From: a virus
IMG/VR virus record: IMGVR_UViG_3300032236_001561
Location: 1-36,906 of that record
Strand: one strand, 5' to 3'
DNA: 36,906 nucleotides
Shown here: one piece after another, positions 15,421-22,404 of the stretch
How the letters are laid out: each line of letters begins with the position of its first letter
Position numbering within the stretch: position 1 is the first letter of the stretch
Program-made: the position numbers and the translations under genes
The notes under the pieces: model-generated
What the model was told of the DNA's origin: nothing
The model's database searches: none
The model's input: the letters and a program-made list of their open reading frames with translations, nothing else

Positions 15421-15431
15421 ATCCAATGGAT
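15421..15431. promoter_or_regulatory. Short palindrome, possible operator
   Basis: ATCCAATGGAT is a perfect 5-bp inverted repeat around one base. It lies in the AT-rich gap between repressor 2 and the rightward promoter, 26 bases before the -35. A binding site for a repressor dimer is possible; no second copy is seen at the leftward promoter. Confidence 0.4.
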
Positions 15432-15456
15432 TGATAAAAAATTTCAGGCAACCCAC

Positions 15457-15484
15457 TTGACCTATACGGTTGACCGACTAGACT
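15457..15484 (+). promoter_or_regulatory. Rightward early promoter (PR-like) with repeated TTGACC
   Basis: TTGACC at 15457-15462, a 16-base spacer and TAGACT at 15479-15484. A second TTGACC lies inside the spacer (15470-15475), and GACC...GGTC ends frame the -10 region (15472-15488). It precedes the early operon starting at 15546. Similarity to the leftward promoter suggests common control by the two repressors. Confidence 0.6.
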
Positions 15485-15545
15485 GGTCTTCAGTGACGCA
15501 AGAACTCGCGGAGCAACAAACGCAACTAACAAAGGGGACCAGATC

Positions 15546-15719
15546 ATGACCGTGACCCAAGAAGACCGCCAGCAGTACCAGGCTTTGATGAAGTCCATGT
15601 TCGACACCCACGGGACCGCCGCCGTTCGGGCGGTTCGTGCTCAGATGATCGCGATCATCAAGAAGTACCCCAAGGGGCAGCGGATCCAGGCCAACCTTCA
15701 ACTCATGAGGACCGAATGA
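15546..15719 (+). CDS. Small first early protein (57 aa)
   Basis: ATG at 15546 after AAAGGGGACC. Reads MTVTQEDRQQYQALMKSMFD and onward to TGA at 15717-15719. Helical and basic in its second half (AQMIAIIKKYPKGQR). First gene after the rightward promoter, the place of cro in lambda, but no HTH or RHH is evident. ATGA overlap with the next gene. Function unknown. Confidence 0.7.
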   Translation: MTVTQEDRQQYQALMKSMFDTHGTAAVRAVRAQMIAIIKKYPKGQRIQANLQLMRTE

Positions 15720-15892
15720 AAAGGCACGATCTCACCGACACGGTCAAGGCTTCCGTGAATCTCCCCCGGGAGGTTCACGGAGAAGCTGCGGAGATCGCAA
15801 AGAACGAGGGCATGTCGCTTAACCTGCTTCTCGTCGAAATCGTCAGAGAAGCAATACGCAAGCGACGAAGACCCCGCAAACAGCCCGCCTAA
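15716..15892 (+). CDS. Arc-like ribbon-helix-helix regulator (58 aa)
   Basis: ATGA overlap with the gene before. Pattern of an Arc/MetJ RHH protein: a strand (KASVNLPREV, residues about 11-20), helix A (HGEAAEIAKNEG) and helix B (SLNLLLVEIVREAIRKR), then a basic tail (RRRPRKQPA). Such proteins bind DNA as dimers through the N-terminal strand. As the second gene of the early operon it is a good candidate for an early repressor working in the cro position. Confidence 0.75.
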   Translation: MKRHDLTDTVKASVNLPREVHGEAAEIAKNEGMSLNLLLVEIVREAIRKRRRPRKQPA

Positions 15893-15984
15893 TTCTTAGA
15901 GCGCGGCACCGGACAACAACCCGTTGACCACATTTACCCACACGATTGATGCGTGCCGTGAAAGGTACGCGCGGAGATGATGCG

Positions 15985-16353
15985 ATGAGCAAACGAAACG
16001 CTTACAGATTGTTTGAAAAGCTCGCCACCGTAAGAGCAAGTCGCGAAACCCGGCGCCGGGAAGACATGGCCGACAGCCTTTTGGAGGCCAAGCTCCTGGA
16101 CGAGCTGCAACAGATCGACATGGCCGGCCGCGACTCGATCCATTGCCGGATCGACTGGCCGCGCCGGTGCAACGTCTACGTCGGCCGCGACACTCGCCAC
16201 GGCAGCGGGCGGCTGTTTTGCGATATCTCGCCCGTGATTGCTCCCGGCGACGTGTTGATGCTCGATCAGGACGACGACGCGGATACGTCCATCGAAGACG
16301 TCAGCCTCGTTCAGTCGTGGGCCAAACACTCCGTTGAAACCGGCGTGAGCTGA
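15985..16353 (+). CDS. Hypothetical early protein (122 aa)
   Basis: Start chosen at the ATG at 15985 with GGAG at 15972-15975; an upstream in-frame ATG at 15946 would add 13 residues. N-terminal basic helix (MSKRNAYRLFEKLATVRASR), then a mixed region with IDWPRRCNVYVGRD and an acidic C-terminal segment (LMLDQDDDADTSIEDVSLVQ). Soluble. Family unknown. Confidence 0.65.
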   Translation: MSKRNAYRLFEKLATVRASRETRRREDMADSLLEAKLLDELQQIDMAGRDSIHCRIDWPRRCNVYVGRDTRHGSGRLFCDISPVIAPGDVLMLDQDDDADTSIEDVSLVQSWAKHSVETGVS

Positions 16354-16362
16354 GAGGGACAC

Positions 16363-16641
16363 ATGCGAGTCAGCCCTGCCCGGATCGTATCCGACCTGTA
16401 CGCAGCCGATTTCCGGCTCAAGCTCAGTCCCCGCCATCCCGAGCTACGCGCCGAAGTCAAGCGGCTCCTGGCCGACCTGGTTTCACTCTCGGGATGGGAA
16501 GGCCGTGAGCGTCACTTCTTCGTGCCGTCGATGCCTTATCTCGTCGTTCGTGTTACGCGGACACTGTTCGGCCCGCGTTACAAGATCGTCGCCATTGACG
16601 ACGCTCGCTGGGCCGACCTGCCAGAACGAAAGGCTGCATGA
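16363..16641 (+). CDS. Hypothetical early protein (92 aa)
   Basis: ATG at 16363 after AGAGGGAC. A basic protein with a helical middle (LRAEVKRLLADLVSLSGWEG) and beta-rich end (MPYLVVRVTRTLFGPRYKIV). No recognised motif. The stop overlaps the next start, so it is part of the coupled run leading to the recombination genes. Confidence 0.65.
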   Translation: MRVSPARIVSDLYAADFRLKLSPRHPELRAEVKRLLADLVSLSGWEGRERHFFVPSMPYLVVRVTRTLFGPRYKIVAIDDARWADLPERKAA

Positions 16642-16811
16642 TGGCCGACGTTATCGCCACCGCGTTTTACGTGACCGCCGGCGTGTTCGGCCTCTTCATC
16701 GCCTGGATGATCTGGCACGAGCACAGCCTGGAAATGAAACGCGAAGACCAACGTAAACGTGAGCTTTTTTGCCAGTATTTTGACAGCCAACGCAACCCGG
16801 AGGATCAATGA
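16641..16811 (+). CDS. Small membrane protein (56 aa)
   Basis: Two adjacent ATGs (16638, 16641); the second is better spaced from AAAGG, while the first gives an ATGA overlap with the previous stop. Residues about 4-24 (VIATAFYVTAGVFGLFIAWM) make one transmembrane segment, followed by a charged tail (EMKREDQRKRELF). A likely inner-membrane protein with the tail inside. Its stop overlaps the exonuclease start (ATGA). A membrane peptide just before recombination genes could be a host-effect or exclusion factor; function not shown. Confidence 0.7.
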   Translation: MADVIATAFYVTAGVFGLFIAWMIWHEHSLEMKREDQRKRELFCQYFDSQRNPEDQ

Positions 16812-17713
16812 CAACCGCAACGCTCAGTCCAGTGACAGACAAAGAGGCTTGGCTTCAGGCCCGGCTTGAAACGATTGGAGCCAGCGAGGCCGGCTCGGTG
16901 CTCGGTGTGTCCGATGCCTACGAGACCCCGCTCCAGGTGTGGGGCCGCAAGGTCGGCAAGATCCCGCTCCAGAGCGAAACGACCGAGGCGATGGAGTGGG
17001 GACTTCGCCTGGAGTCTGCCCTGGCCGACGCCTACCAGGAGAAGAGTGGCAAGAAGATCGTCGCCCAGCAAGTGTACTGCCGGGCCGGGTTTCTCTCCGC
17101 CACGCTGGACGCGATCGACGACGAGGGCGGACTCGTCGAGTTGAAGACGATCAGCGAGCGCTGCGCCGCCCAGGTTCTCGGTGACGAGGGTACGTCCGAC
17201 GTCCCGATGACCTGGATTCTCCAGGCTCATCAACAGATGTTCGTTCACAAGCTCGCACACGACGAGACCGTCGACCGCGTGACGTTCGCTTGCCTGATCG
17301 GTGGCAATCAGTATCGGACTTACGAAGTCGCCTGGAACGAACGGCTCTGGAACAACGCCCTTCCGCGCCTGAACGATTTTTGGACCGACCATGTCGTTCT
17401 CCGCGTACCCCCGCCAATCGTCGGCTCGGCCGACGTCGCCACGCTGGGCAAGATCTTTGGCGAGGCACACGGCACCGTGTACCTGCCTGACGAGATCGCA
17501 CAGGCCGCGTATGAGTGGGACGAGCTGGGCCGCCAGATCTCGGATCTCAACAAGGTTCGCGACCTGGCCAAGGCCCGCGTCCTTGAAGCGATGGAGAGCT
17601 ACTCCGTGGGCGTTCTGCCCGACGGCCGCAAGCTCAAGCGGTCGATCTGTGTCACCAAAGAACACACCGTGAAGGGTTCTCAGTACGTCCGTCTCTCTCT
17701 CAGCAAGGGTTAA
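16808..17713 (+). CDS. YqaJ-family recombination exonuclease (301 aa)
   Basis: ATGA overlap at the start. Typical YqaJ/lambda-exonuclease fold: WLQARLETIGASEAGSVLGV (residues 15-34), YETPLQVWGRKVG, E63/E69 in MEWGLRLESALADAYQ, then the PD-(D/E)XK core with D101 and E111-x-K113 (TLDAIDDEGGLVELKT), and Q142/Q143 in LQAHQQMFV. It degrades one strand from duplex ends to make 3' single-stranded tails for the annealase encoded next. The pair resembles Red alpha/beta and supports recombination-dependent growth and circularisation or repair. Confidence 0.9.
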   Translation: MTTATLSPVTDKEAWLQARLETIGASEAGSVLGVSDAYETPLQVWGRKVGKIPLQSETTEAMEWGLRLESALADAYQEKSGKKIVAQQVYCRAGFLSATLDAIDDEGGLVELKTISERCAAQVLGDEGTSDVPMTWILQAHQQMFVHKLAHDETVDRVTFACLIGGNQYRTYEVAWNERLWNNALPRLNDFWTDHVVLRVPPPIVGSADVATLGKIFGEAHGTVYLPDEIAQAAYEWDELGRQISDLNKVRDLAKARVLEAMESYSVGVLPDGRKLKRSICVTKEHTVKGSQYVRLSLSKG

Positions 17714-17717
17714 TTCC

Positions 17718-18563
17718 ATGGCCTCAGCACCGTCACGATATCAAGGCGCAGCCCCGGCTCAGAAACGCGAGTTTCTTGAGCTGCTCGACCTGGCCCGGCC
17801 TCAGATCCAGCAACTGCTCCCGGCTCACGTGGGCGTCGATCGCGTGATCCGCGTTGCTCGCTCGGCCTATCTGGCCGATGTAAAGTTACAGAATTGCAAC
17901 CCCGCGTCCCTGCTCCGCTCGGTCATGTCCGCGTGCGAACTGGGCCTGGAACCAGGCGGAGCCCGAAAGCATTGCTACCTCGTTCCGTTCAAAGGTGAGG
18001 TTCAACTGATCCTTGGGTTCACCGGCTGCCTTGAGTTGGCCAGAAGGTCTGGCCAGTACAAGTCGATCGAGACCCGCGTGGTCTACGAGAACGACGAGTT
18101 CGAGCTGAAGTACACGCCGGAGCCGGTCTTCATGCACCGGCCGGCGTTCGACCAGGCCGGAGCCGAGAAGCTCGTCTACGCCTACGCTCGGTTGACCTCC
18201 GGGGAGATGGCGTTCGAGGTGATGACTCGGGCCGAGGTCGAAGGGATCCGCCGCCGCCTCCCTGAGTTCCAGGCGAATAGTCCGGCCTGGAAGAACTTCT
18301 GGGGCGAAATGGCCCGGAAGGTCGTGCTCAAGCGGCTGCTCAAGCGGCTGCCGAACAGTATCGAACTGGCCGACGCCCTGGAGCGGGACAACGAAATCGA
18401 GACCACGGCCGTCCAGCTTGAAGACGCCGCACCCGTGCAACGCAAGATCGACCGCTCCGAGGAGCTGGCCGACCGCCTGGCCCTGCCCGTTGACATGCCG
18501 GCCGAGCCTGAAGTCGTCGAAGCGACTGTTATCAACGAAGACGCCGACCCTGATCTTCCGTGA
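17718..18563 (+). CDS. recT: RecT-family single-strand annealing protein (281 aa)
   Basis: ATG at 17718, four bases after the exonuclease stop. RecT signatures: SLLRSVMSACELGLEPGG (residues about 65-82), HCYLVPFKGEVQLILGFTG and ELARRSGQYKSIETRVVYEN, EMARKVVLKRLLKRLPNS. Binds single-stranded DNA and anneals complementary strands, working with the upstream exonuclease. The C-terminal 60 residues are acidic and low-complexity, often a site for host SSB contact in this group. Full length for the family. Confidence 0.92.
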   Translation: MASAPSRYQGAAPAQKREFLELLDLARPQIQQLLPAHVGVDRVIRVARSAYLADVKLQNCNPASLLRSVMSACELGLEPGGARKHCYLVPFKGEVQLILGFTGCLELARRSGQYKSIETRVVYENDEFELKYTPEPVFMHRPAFDQAGAEKLVYAYARLTSGEMAFEVMTRAEVEGIRRRLPEFQANSPAWKNFWGEMARKVVLKRLLKRLPNSIELADALERDNEIETTAVQLEDAAPVQRKIDRSEELADRLALPVDMPAEPEVVEATVINEDADPDLP

Positions 18564-18574
18564 AAGGAAACACT

Positions 18575-18931
18575 ATGAGTATCAAAGCTCTGACGCTCGA
18601 CAGTCTGAAAGACTTGGATATGGGCAAGGCGTTCGTCGCCTTCCAACAACACTTGACCCGTGCCGCCGCCGACTGTATCGACAGGCCGGGCGACGGCAAG
18701 GCCCGCTCCGTAAAGCTGGAGATTGCCCTGGTTCCAGTGATCGAGCCCGACGGCACTTGCGAAGAGGTCCGCGCACAAATCGCGGTCTCCAGCAAGGTGC
18801 CGATCCACAAGACCAAGGTGTACTCGTTCGGCGTTCGTTCTAACGGCGCCGTGACGTTCAATCCCGATAGCCCGGACAACGTGTCCCAGGGCACATTCTC
18901 AATGGAAGGCGACGAGGACAACAATGATTAA
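18575..18931 (+). CDS. Hypothetical recombination-cluster protein (118 aa)
   Basis: ATG at 18575 with AAAGGAAA upstream; an in-frame ATG at 18560 would add five residues. Mixed fold with DIAVSS-like strands (VKLEIALVPVIEPDGTCEEV) and an acidic C-terminus (MEGDEDNND). Lies between RecT and a DUF2303-like gene, with an overlap of eight bases into the next. The acidic tail is like those on single-strand DNA-binding proteins, but nothing else supports that role. Confidence 0.7.
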   Translation: MSIKALTLDSLKDLDMGKAFVAFQQHLTRAAADCIDRPGDGKARSVKLEIALVPVIEPDGTCEEVRAQIAVSSKVPIHKTKVYSFGVRSNGAVTFNPDSPDNVSQGTFSMEGDEDNND

Positions 18932-19694
18932 GGAAGCACTTGCCTGGCTGGAAGCCAACGTAAAACAGGCCCAAAACGTCCAGCCGATCATCACGTCCGA
19001 TTACACGACCGACCGGTTCTCTATTGCCGGTGAGGTCCACGAATTTGACGTTCCGCCGCCGGCCCGAGCCCACGCGTTCAACGACCTGGACGACCTGCTC
19101 GCGTTTGTTGACGGGTACCCGCTCAGCGAGTCAGACGAGCCGGCCGTGGTCATCTGGTTCAGCGCGGGCCGTATTGTCGCGGTACTCGATAATGAGTCCT
19201 ACAGACGCAATACGGCTCACATGAACATCGAACCGACCGACGAATGGACAACGGTTGAAAACCTCAAAGAGTGGCTCGACCAGAAGGCTTTTATCCGTTT
19301 GCTCCGGTTCGACCTGGGGTCAGTCCTACCGCCGTCCGCGCTGCTCGACAAGGTCCGCAAGATCCGGTTCGAGAATGGCGTGGTCACGAGCCAGGTCACA
19401 CAGAAGGACCGTGAGTCGATGGGCCGGGAGATCACCAGCCGACTGACGGCAGAAACGGAGCTACCCGAGGAAATCCTGGTCAGTCTCCAACCGGCGGTCA
19501 TTCCTGGTCTTGAGGCCAGGGAGTACGTGATCCGCCTTGTTCTTGAGGTCGATTCGGCTCGTGGAATGTTCCGGCTCTTGCCTGCCCCCGGCGAGCTTGA
19601 ACGTGCCGAACGCCAATGGGTCCGCCACCTGGGCCGCCACATGCGTGAGACCCTGCCAAATATCCCCGTCTACAACGGCCGGCCTGAAGCCTGA
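18924..19694 (+). CDS. DUF2303/YfdQ-like phage protein (256 aa)
   Basis: ATG at 18924 overlaps the preceding gene. Size, the central FNDLDDLLAFVDGYPLSESD and VVIWFSAGRIVAVLDNESYR segment, and the place beside RecT resemble the DUF2303 (YfdQ) proteins found in early operons of lambdoid phages. Their biochemical role is unknown. Assignment is by resemblance and context and could be wrong; a profile search would settle it. Confidence 0.5.
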   Translation: MIKEALAWLEANVKQAQNVQPIITSDYTTDRFSIAGEVHEFDVPPPARAHAFNDLDDLLAFVDGYPLSESDEPAVVIWFSAGRIVAVLDNESYRRNTAHMNIEPTDEWTTVENLKEWLDQKAFIRLLRFDLGSVLPPSALLDKVRKIRFENGVVTSQVTQKDRESMGREITSRLTAETELPEEILVSLQPAVIPGLEAREYVIRLVLEVDSARGMFRLLPAPGELERAERQWVRHLGRHMRETLPNIPVYNGRPEA

Positions 19695-19710
19695 GTAAGG
19701 GGATATCAAC

Positions 19711-20577
19711 GTGGCCCGACCTGATACGAGTGACGGTTTCTTGATGATCGCCCTGGAGCTGTTCCCGGCTCTTATGCTGGCGGACTTTCCGCGATACCAA
19801 TGGATCGTCCTCGTGTCGGTGCTCGGCTCCTCGTTTGGGCCTCAGAAAAAGGTGTGGCACAAGCTGAAACCAGGCGAACTTGGTCGCCTTGCAAACGTCG
19901 ATCCTTCTAACATTCGGGCTGCCATGCGTGCGTTAACTGAACGAAAAGTGCTGATCAAGAACAACGAGGGCCTGTACAGGTTCAACAAGGCTTTCAATGC
20001 CTGGAACCCCGGCTTGAACCCGACGGCCCAACGGTTCGTCGATCATGCTCTCGGCCTCTGGACTGACTGGCCGTCAGATAAACATACGTTGCAGTCCAGG
20101 GAAACCCGAAACGGGTTCAACGAAACCCGGTGTATCGACACCCGAAACGGGTTCAACGAAACCCGAAACGGGTTTATCCAAACCGGTGTATCGAAACCCG
20201 CCCAGCCGCCTACCCCCCCAAACCCCCCTATAGAAGACTCGCGCGCGTCAGAAGACTTAGGATTTAAGAAAGACAAAGAAAACCCCCCTAATCCCCCCAA
20301 GGGGGGAGGAGCGGGAGTAATCCCGTTCTCGCGAAGAGATCGGACCCGGCAAACCTCCGCCGATCGCCGGCGGGCGAAGGTCGAGGAGACGCTTTCCCAA
20401 CTCCAGGCGGAACACGACGCCATGAGCCCGGAGGAACTGGAGGCCGAACGGCAACTGGAGATCGAGGCGGTTCGCCGCCGGTTTGGCCAGGCCGGAGTAG
20501 ATCGATACTTGGCCGACGAAGCACGCGACCGCGAGAAGGCCCAACGGCTAAAGGGGGCAACCCATGGCGGTCGGTGA
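19711..20577 (+). CDS. Replication initiator, lambda-O-like, gene carries the origin (288 aa)
   Basis: GTG start at 19711 with AAGGGG upstream. Residues about 10-105 form a winged-helix-like DNA-binding domain with PKLKPGELGRLANVDPSNIR and MRALTERKVLIKNNEGLYRF, as in phage replication O proteins. Residues about 128-160 are encoded by iterated DNA repeats (ETRNGF repeated), followed by a Pro-rich linker and a charged C-terminal helix (residues about 220-285) that could bind a helicase loader. As in lambda, the DNA for the middle of the protein probably serves as the origin. The following gene overlaps by 14 bases. Confidence 0.75.
   Translation: MARPDTSDGFLMIALELFPALMLADFPRYQWIVLVSVLGSSFGPQKKVWHKLKPGELGRLANVDPSNIRAAMRALTERKVLIKNNEGLYRFNKAFNAWNPGLNPTAQRFVDHALGLWTDWPSDKHTLQSRETRNGFNETRCIDTRNGFNETRNGFIQTGVSKPAQPPTPPNPPIEDSRASEDLGFKKDKENPPNPPKGGGAGVIPFSRRDRTRQTSADRRRAKVEETLSQLQAEHDAMSPEELEAERQLEIEAVRRRFGQAGVDRYLADEARDREKAQRLKGATHGGR
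20101..20284 (+). other. Putative replication origin: iterons plus unwinding region
   Basis: GAAACCCG occurs at 20101, 20122, 20158 and 20193. The palindromic unit ACCCGAAACGGGTT occurs at 20104-20117, 20140-20153 and 20161-20174, and the block ending GGTGTATCGA appears twice. These are followed by a C-rich run and an A-rich stretch (20256-20284). Iterons inside an initiator gene next to an easily opened strand-biased region are the lambda origin layout. Confidence 0.7.
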
Positions 20578-21142
20578 ATGGTACCCCGCGTTCCTCAAGG
20601 TCCACCTGGCACGCATGGCCAGGAAAGACCTCTCCGAAGCCGCCGGTGAGTTCTGGAAGCTGCTCAAGCAAGAGCTGGTTCGGTCTGGCATCGGCAAAGA
20701 GGCAGCGAACCACGCGTCGAAAGAGATCGCGATCGAACAACCCGAGCACGTGAGCCAGCATCACAAGCGGTTCCTTGAGCTGGCGAAGCGATACCAGGCC
20801 GAGCTCCACGTCGGCAATCCCGTCGAAGATCGAGCCACAGCGATGGCTCAGGCGCTGAACTGCGAATGGTGCTCTGGCAACGGCCTGGCTCTTGTCGAGC
20901 GTGCAGACGGCGAACCGTTCGAGGTCGCCACAGCGGCCGGCATGGAATACGAGACGTACACCCTCGTCACGCTCTGCAAATGCTCGATGGCCTCATGGCT
21001 CAGGCCAAGGAACAAATTCAAGTTCACTGAATTGGGCGACCTGATCGGGCGATACGTTCCGGTGATCCCCGCCAACACTTACGGCCTTGATGAAATCGAG
21101 GTCTATGAACCCATGCAACGCCTGATCGAGGCAACCCAATGA
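20564..21142 (+). CDS. Zinc-motif protein in the lambda P position (192 aa)
   Basis: ATG at 20564 overlaps the initiator gene. Residues 1-95 are helical and basic (LKVHLARMARKDLSEAAGEF). A zinc-binding set follows: CEWCSGNG (near residue 105) paired with LCKCSMA (near residue 137), similar to a DnaJ-type zinc ribbon. No ATPase motif is present, so it is not a DnaC-like AAA+ loader. Its place after the initiator suggests a helicase loader or adaptor, an inference by position. The stop overlaps the next start (ATGA). Confidence 0.6.
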   Translation: MAVGEWYPAFLKVHLARMARKDLSEAAGEFWKLLKQELVRSGIGKEAANHASKEIAIEQPEHVSQHHKRFLELAKRYQAELHVGNPVEDRATAMAQALNCEWCSGNGLALVERADGEPFEVATAAGMEYETYTLVTLCKCSMASWLRPRNKFKFTELGDLIGRYVPVIPANTYGLDEIEVYEPMQRLIEATQ

Positions 21143-21327
21143 GCACACGACCAACCGCCGAGGAACTGGCCAAACAAGCCCTTCTCGTTCTCGACCGCCA
21201 GAAGGCGTTCTTCAAGGAACGTCCTGGCTCCGAACAAAAAGCCGCAGCGCTGGCGCTTTCAAAGTCGGCCGAAGCCCAGCTCCGCAAGATGGCCGACTCT
21301 ATCCTTAGCCCTTCACTCTTTGACTGA
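21139..21327 (+). CDS. Hypothetical small early protein (62 aa)
   Basis: ATGA overlap with the zinc-motif gene. All-helical, basic (EELAKQALLVLDRQKAFFKE, SAEAQLRKMADSIL). No motif. Coupled to the replication genes, so an accessory role there is possible. Confidence 0.65.
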   Translation: MSTRPTAEELAKQALLVLDRQKAFFKERPGSEQKAAALALSKSAEAQLRKMADSILSPSLFD

Positions 21328-21340
21328 CCGAGGCAAAACA

Positions 21341-21826
21341 ATGCGACACAAACGACACTTCGCCCCCACCGTCAACGCACTCGAAAACCGTGAATCACTC
21401 TCTGGCCTGCACCACAAGCCAGTACACGCACCACGGCACGCACACGTTCGCCCGATGGCAGACCGTGCACCACATGAGGCTGCCCAGGCTCACCACACGG
21501 GAACGCTGGTGAAGGGTGTGGTCACGCTTGACGCGCCAACGCCCACCGTTAACAGCGTGGTCACGACGCAGACGGGCACCGGCTCGCTTGCGATTGGCGG
21601 CACCCGCTACACCGTGGACGTGGCCCTGATCACGCAGGGGCAAGCGGGGACGCTGACGATCAGTGAGAACAACGGCAGCACGATCACGGCGAACGTGGAG
21701 ACACTGCCAGACGGCAGCGTGGGCAACTACCAGATCATAAACGCCACCGGCGACTTCGCTGGCGTGGCTGGGACCGGGATGTACACGGTGAGCAGCGGCG
21801 TAGTTGTGTTCAACGCACACGAGTGA
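21341..21826 (+). CDS. Cargo protein with planctomycete-type extracellular N-terminal tag (161 aa)
   Basis: Start at the ATG at 21341; a short upstream extension to 21320 is less likely. The first 25 residues read RHFAPTVNALENRESLSG, matching the LExRxLL-type N-terminal signature of planctomycete extracellular proteins. A His/Ala/Arg-rich linker follows (residues about 25-55). The rest is a beta domain with NYQIINATGDFAGVAGTGMY and Thr/Gly-rich strands. No classical hydrophobic signal peptide is visible. It looks like a host-surface or exported protein carried as a moron. It is the main sequence evidence for a planctomycete host. Confidence 0.65.
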   Translation: MRHKRHFAPTVNALENRESLSGLHHKPVHAPRHAHVRPMADRAPHEAAQAHHTGTLVKGVVTLDAPTPTVNSVVTTQTGTGSLAIGGTRYTVDVALITQGQAGTLTISENNGSTITANVETLPDGSVGNYQIINATGDFAGVAGTGMYTVSSGVVVFNAHE

Positions 21827-21842
21827 TTCACTAACACACACC

Positions 21843-21861
21843 GGGGCGGGACGAACGCCCC
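21843..21861 (+). other. Leader hairpin with GGA in the loop
   Basis: GGGGCG and CGCCCC flank a loop of GGACGAA, three bases before the AAGGAG of the next gene. CsrA proteins prefer GGA in hairpin loops, and this operon encodes CsrA 340 bases downstream, so self-control of the operon is conceivable. The match to the CsrA consensus is only partial. Confidence 0.4.
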
Positions 21862-21879
21862 ACAAGGAGCGAGAGAGCC

Positions 21880-22164
21880 ATGACACAGATTCTGACGCGC
21901 ATCAAGGCGACATTTTGCCGATCAAAACCCGTCCAACGGAACCCTCAAGAAGCGCCGACGATTGAGCGACCAACATGTGGAACCTGCGCTTATTGGGACG
22001 CAAGGGGCCTAGTTGGCGTCTGCCGCAGGTGTATTCCCGTGTACGACGAAGATGCCGGTGCGGTGTTTCCTAAGACCCACACGACCGATTGGTGTGGTCA
22101 ACACCCTCAGTTTGCTGAGTGGCTTGAGACGCAAAAGAAAACCGACACCACCACCAACGACTAA
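21880..22164 (+). CDS. Cys-rich probable zinc-binding protein (94 aa)
   Basis: ATG at 21880 after AAGGAG at 21864-21869. Two Cys pairs, CGTCAYWD (near residue 33) and GVCRRC (near residue 46), and a later DWCGQHP (near residue 71), in a pattern seen in short phage zinc-binding proteins of unknown role. The C-terminal tail is Thr/Lys-rich. Soluble. Lies one gene upstream of CsrA in the early operon. Confidence 0.65.
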   Translation: MTQILTRIKATFCRSKPVQRNPQEAPTIERPTCGTCAYWDARGLVGVCRRCIPVYDEDAGAVFPKTHTTDWCGQHPQFAEWLETQKKTDTTTND

Positions 22165-22202
22165 CACGCACGCACGACACACACACCAGGAAGGGCAGCA
22201 CA

Positions 22203-22403
22203 ATGCTTGTACTGTCGAGACACCGCGAAGAGTCGATCATGATCGGCGATGACATCTGTATCACCGTGGTTGAAATCCACGGCAACAAAGTACGCCTCGG
22301 GATTACCGCTCCGAGGGACGTCAGCGTTCACCGCTGGGAACTCTGGGCAACACTCAAGGGTTTGATCACCGCACCGGTACGCAAGTTCGTAAAAGGGACG
22401 TGA
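22203..22403 (+). CDS. csrA: Phage-encoded CsrA/RsmA translational regulator (66 aa)
   Basis: Close match along the whole length to the CsrA consensus: MLVLSRHREESIMIGDDICI, then VEIHGNKVRLGITAPRDVSV and HRWELW (the conserved HRxE segment that contacts RNA). About 15 residues beyond this end extend past the usual length. CsrA dimers bind GGA motifs near ribosome-binding sites and block or change translation. In a phage it could rewire host carbon storage and motility, or time phage mRNAs. ATG at 22203 after AGGAAGG; it is one base before the next gene. Confidence 0.92.
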   Translation: MLVLSRHREESIMIGDDICITVVEIHGNKVRLGITAPRDVSVHRWELWATLKGLITAPVRKFVKGT

Positions 22404-22404
22404 C

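Noticed and set aside
20286-20310. C-run/G-run inverted repeat in the initiator gene as a terminator
   Set aside because: The CCCCCC-AA-GGGGGG stretch lacks a loop of useful size and a T run, and it lies inside an open coding frame. It is better seen as part of the strand-biased origin region.
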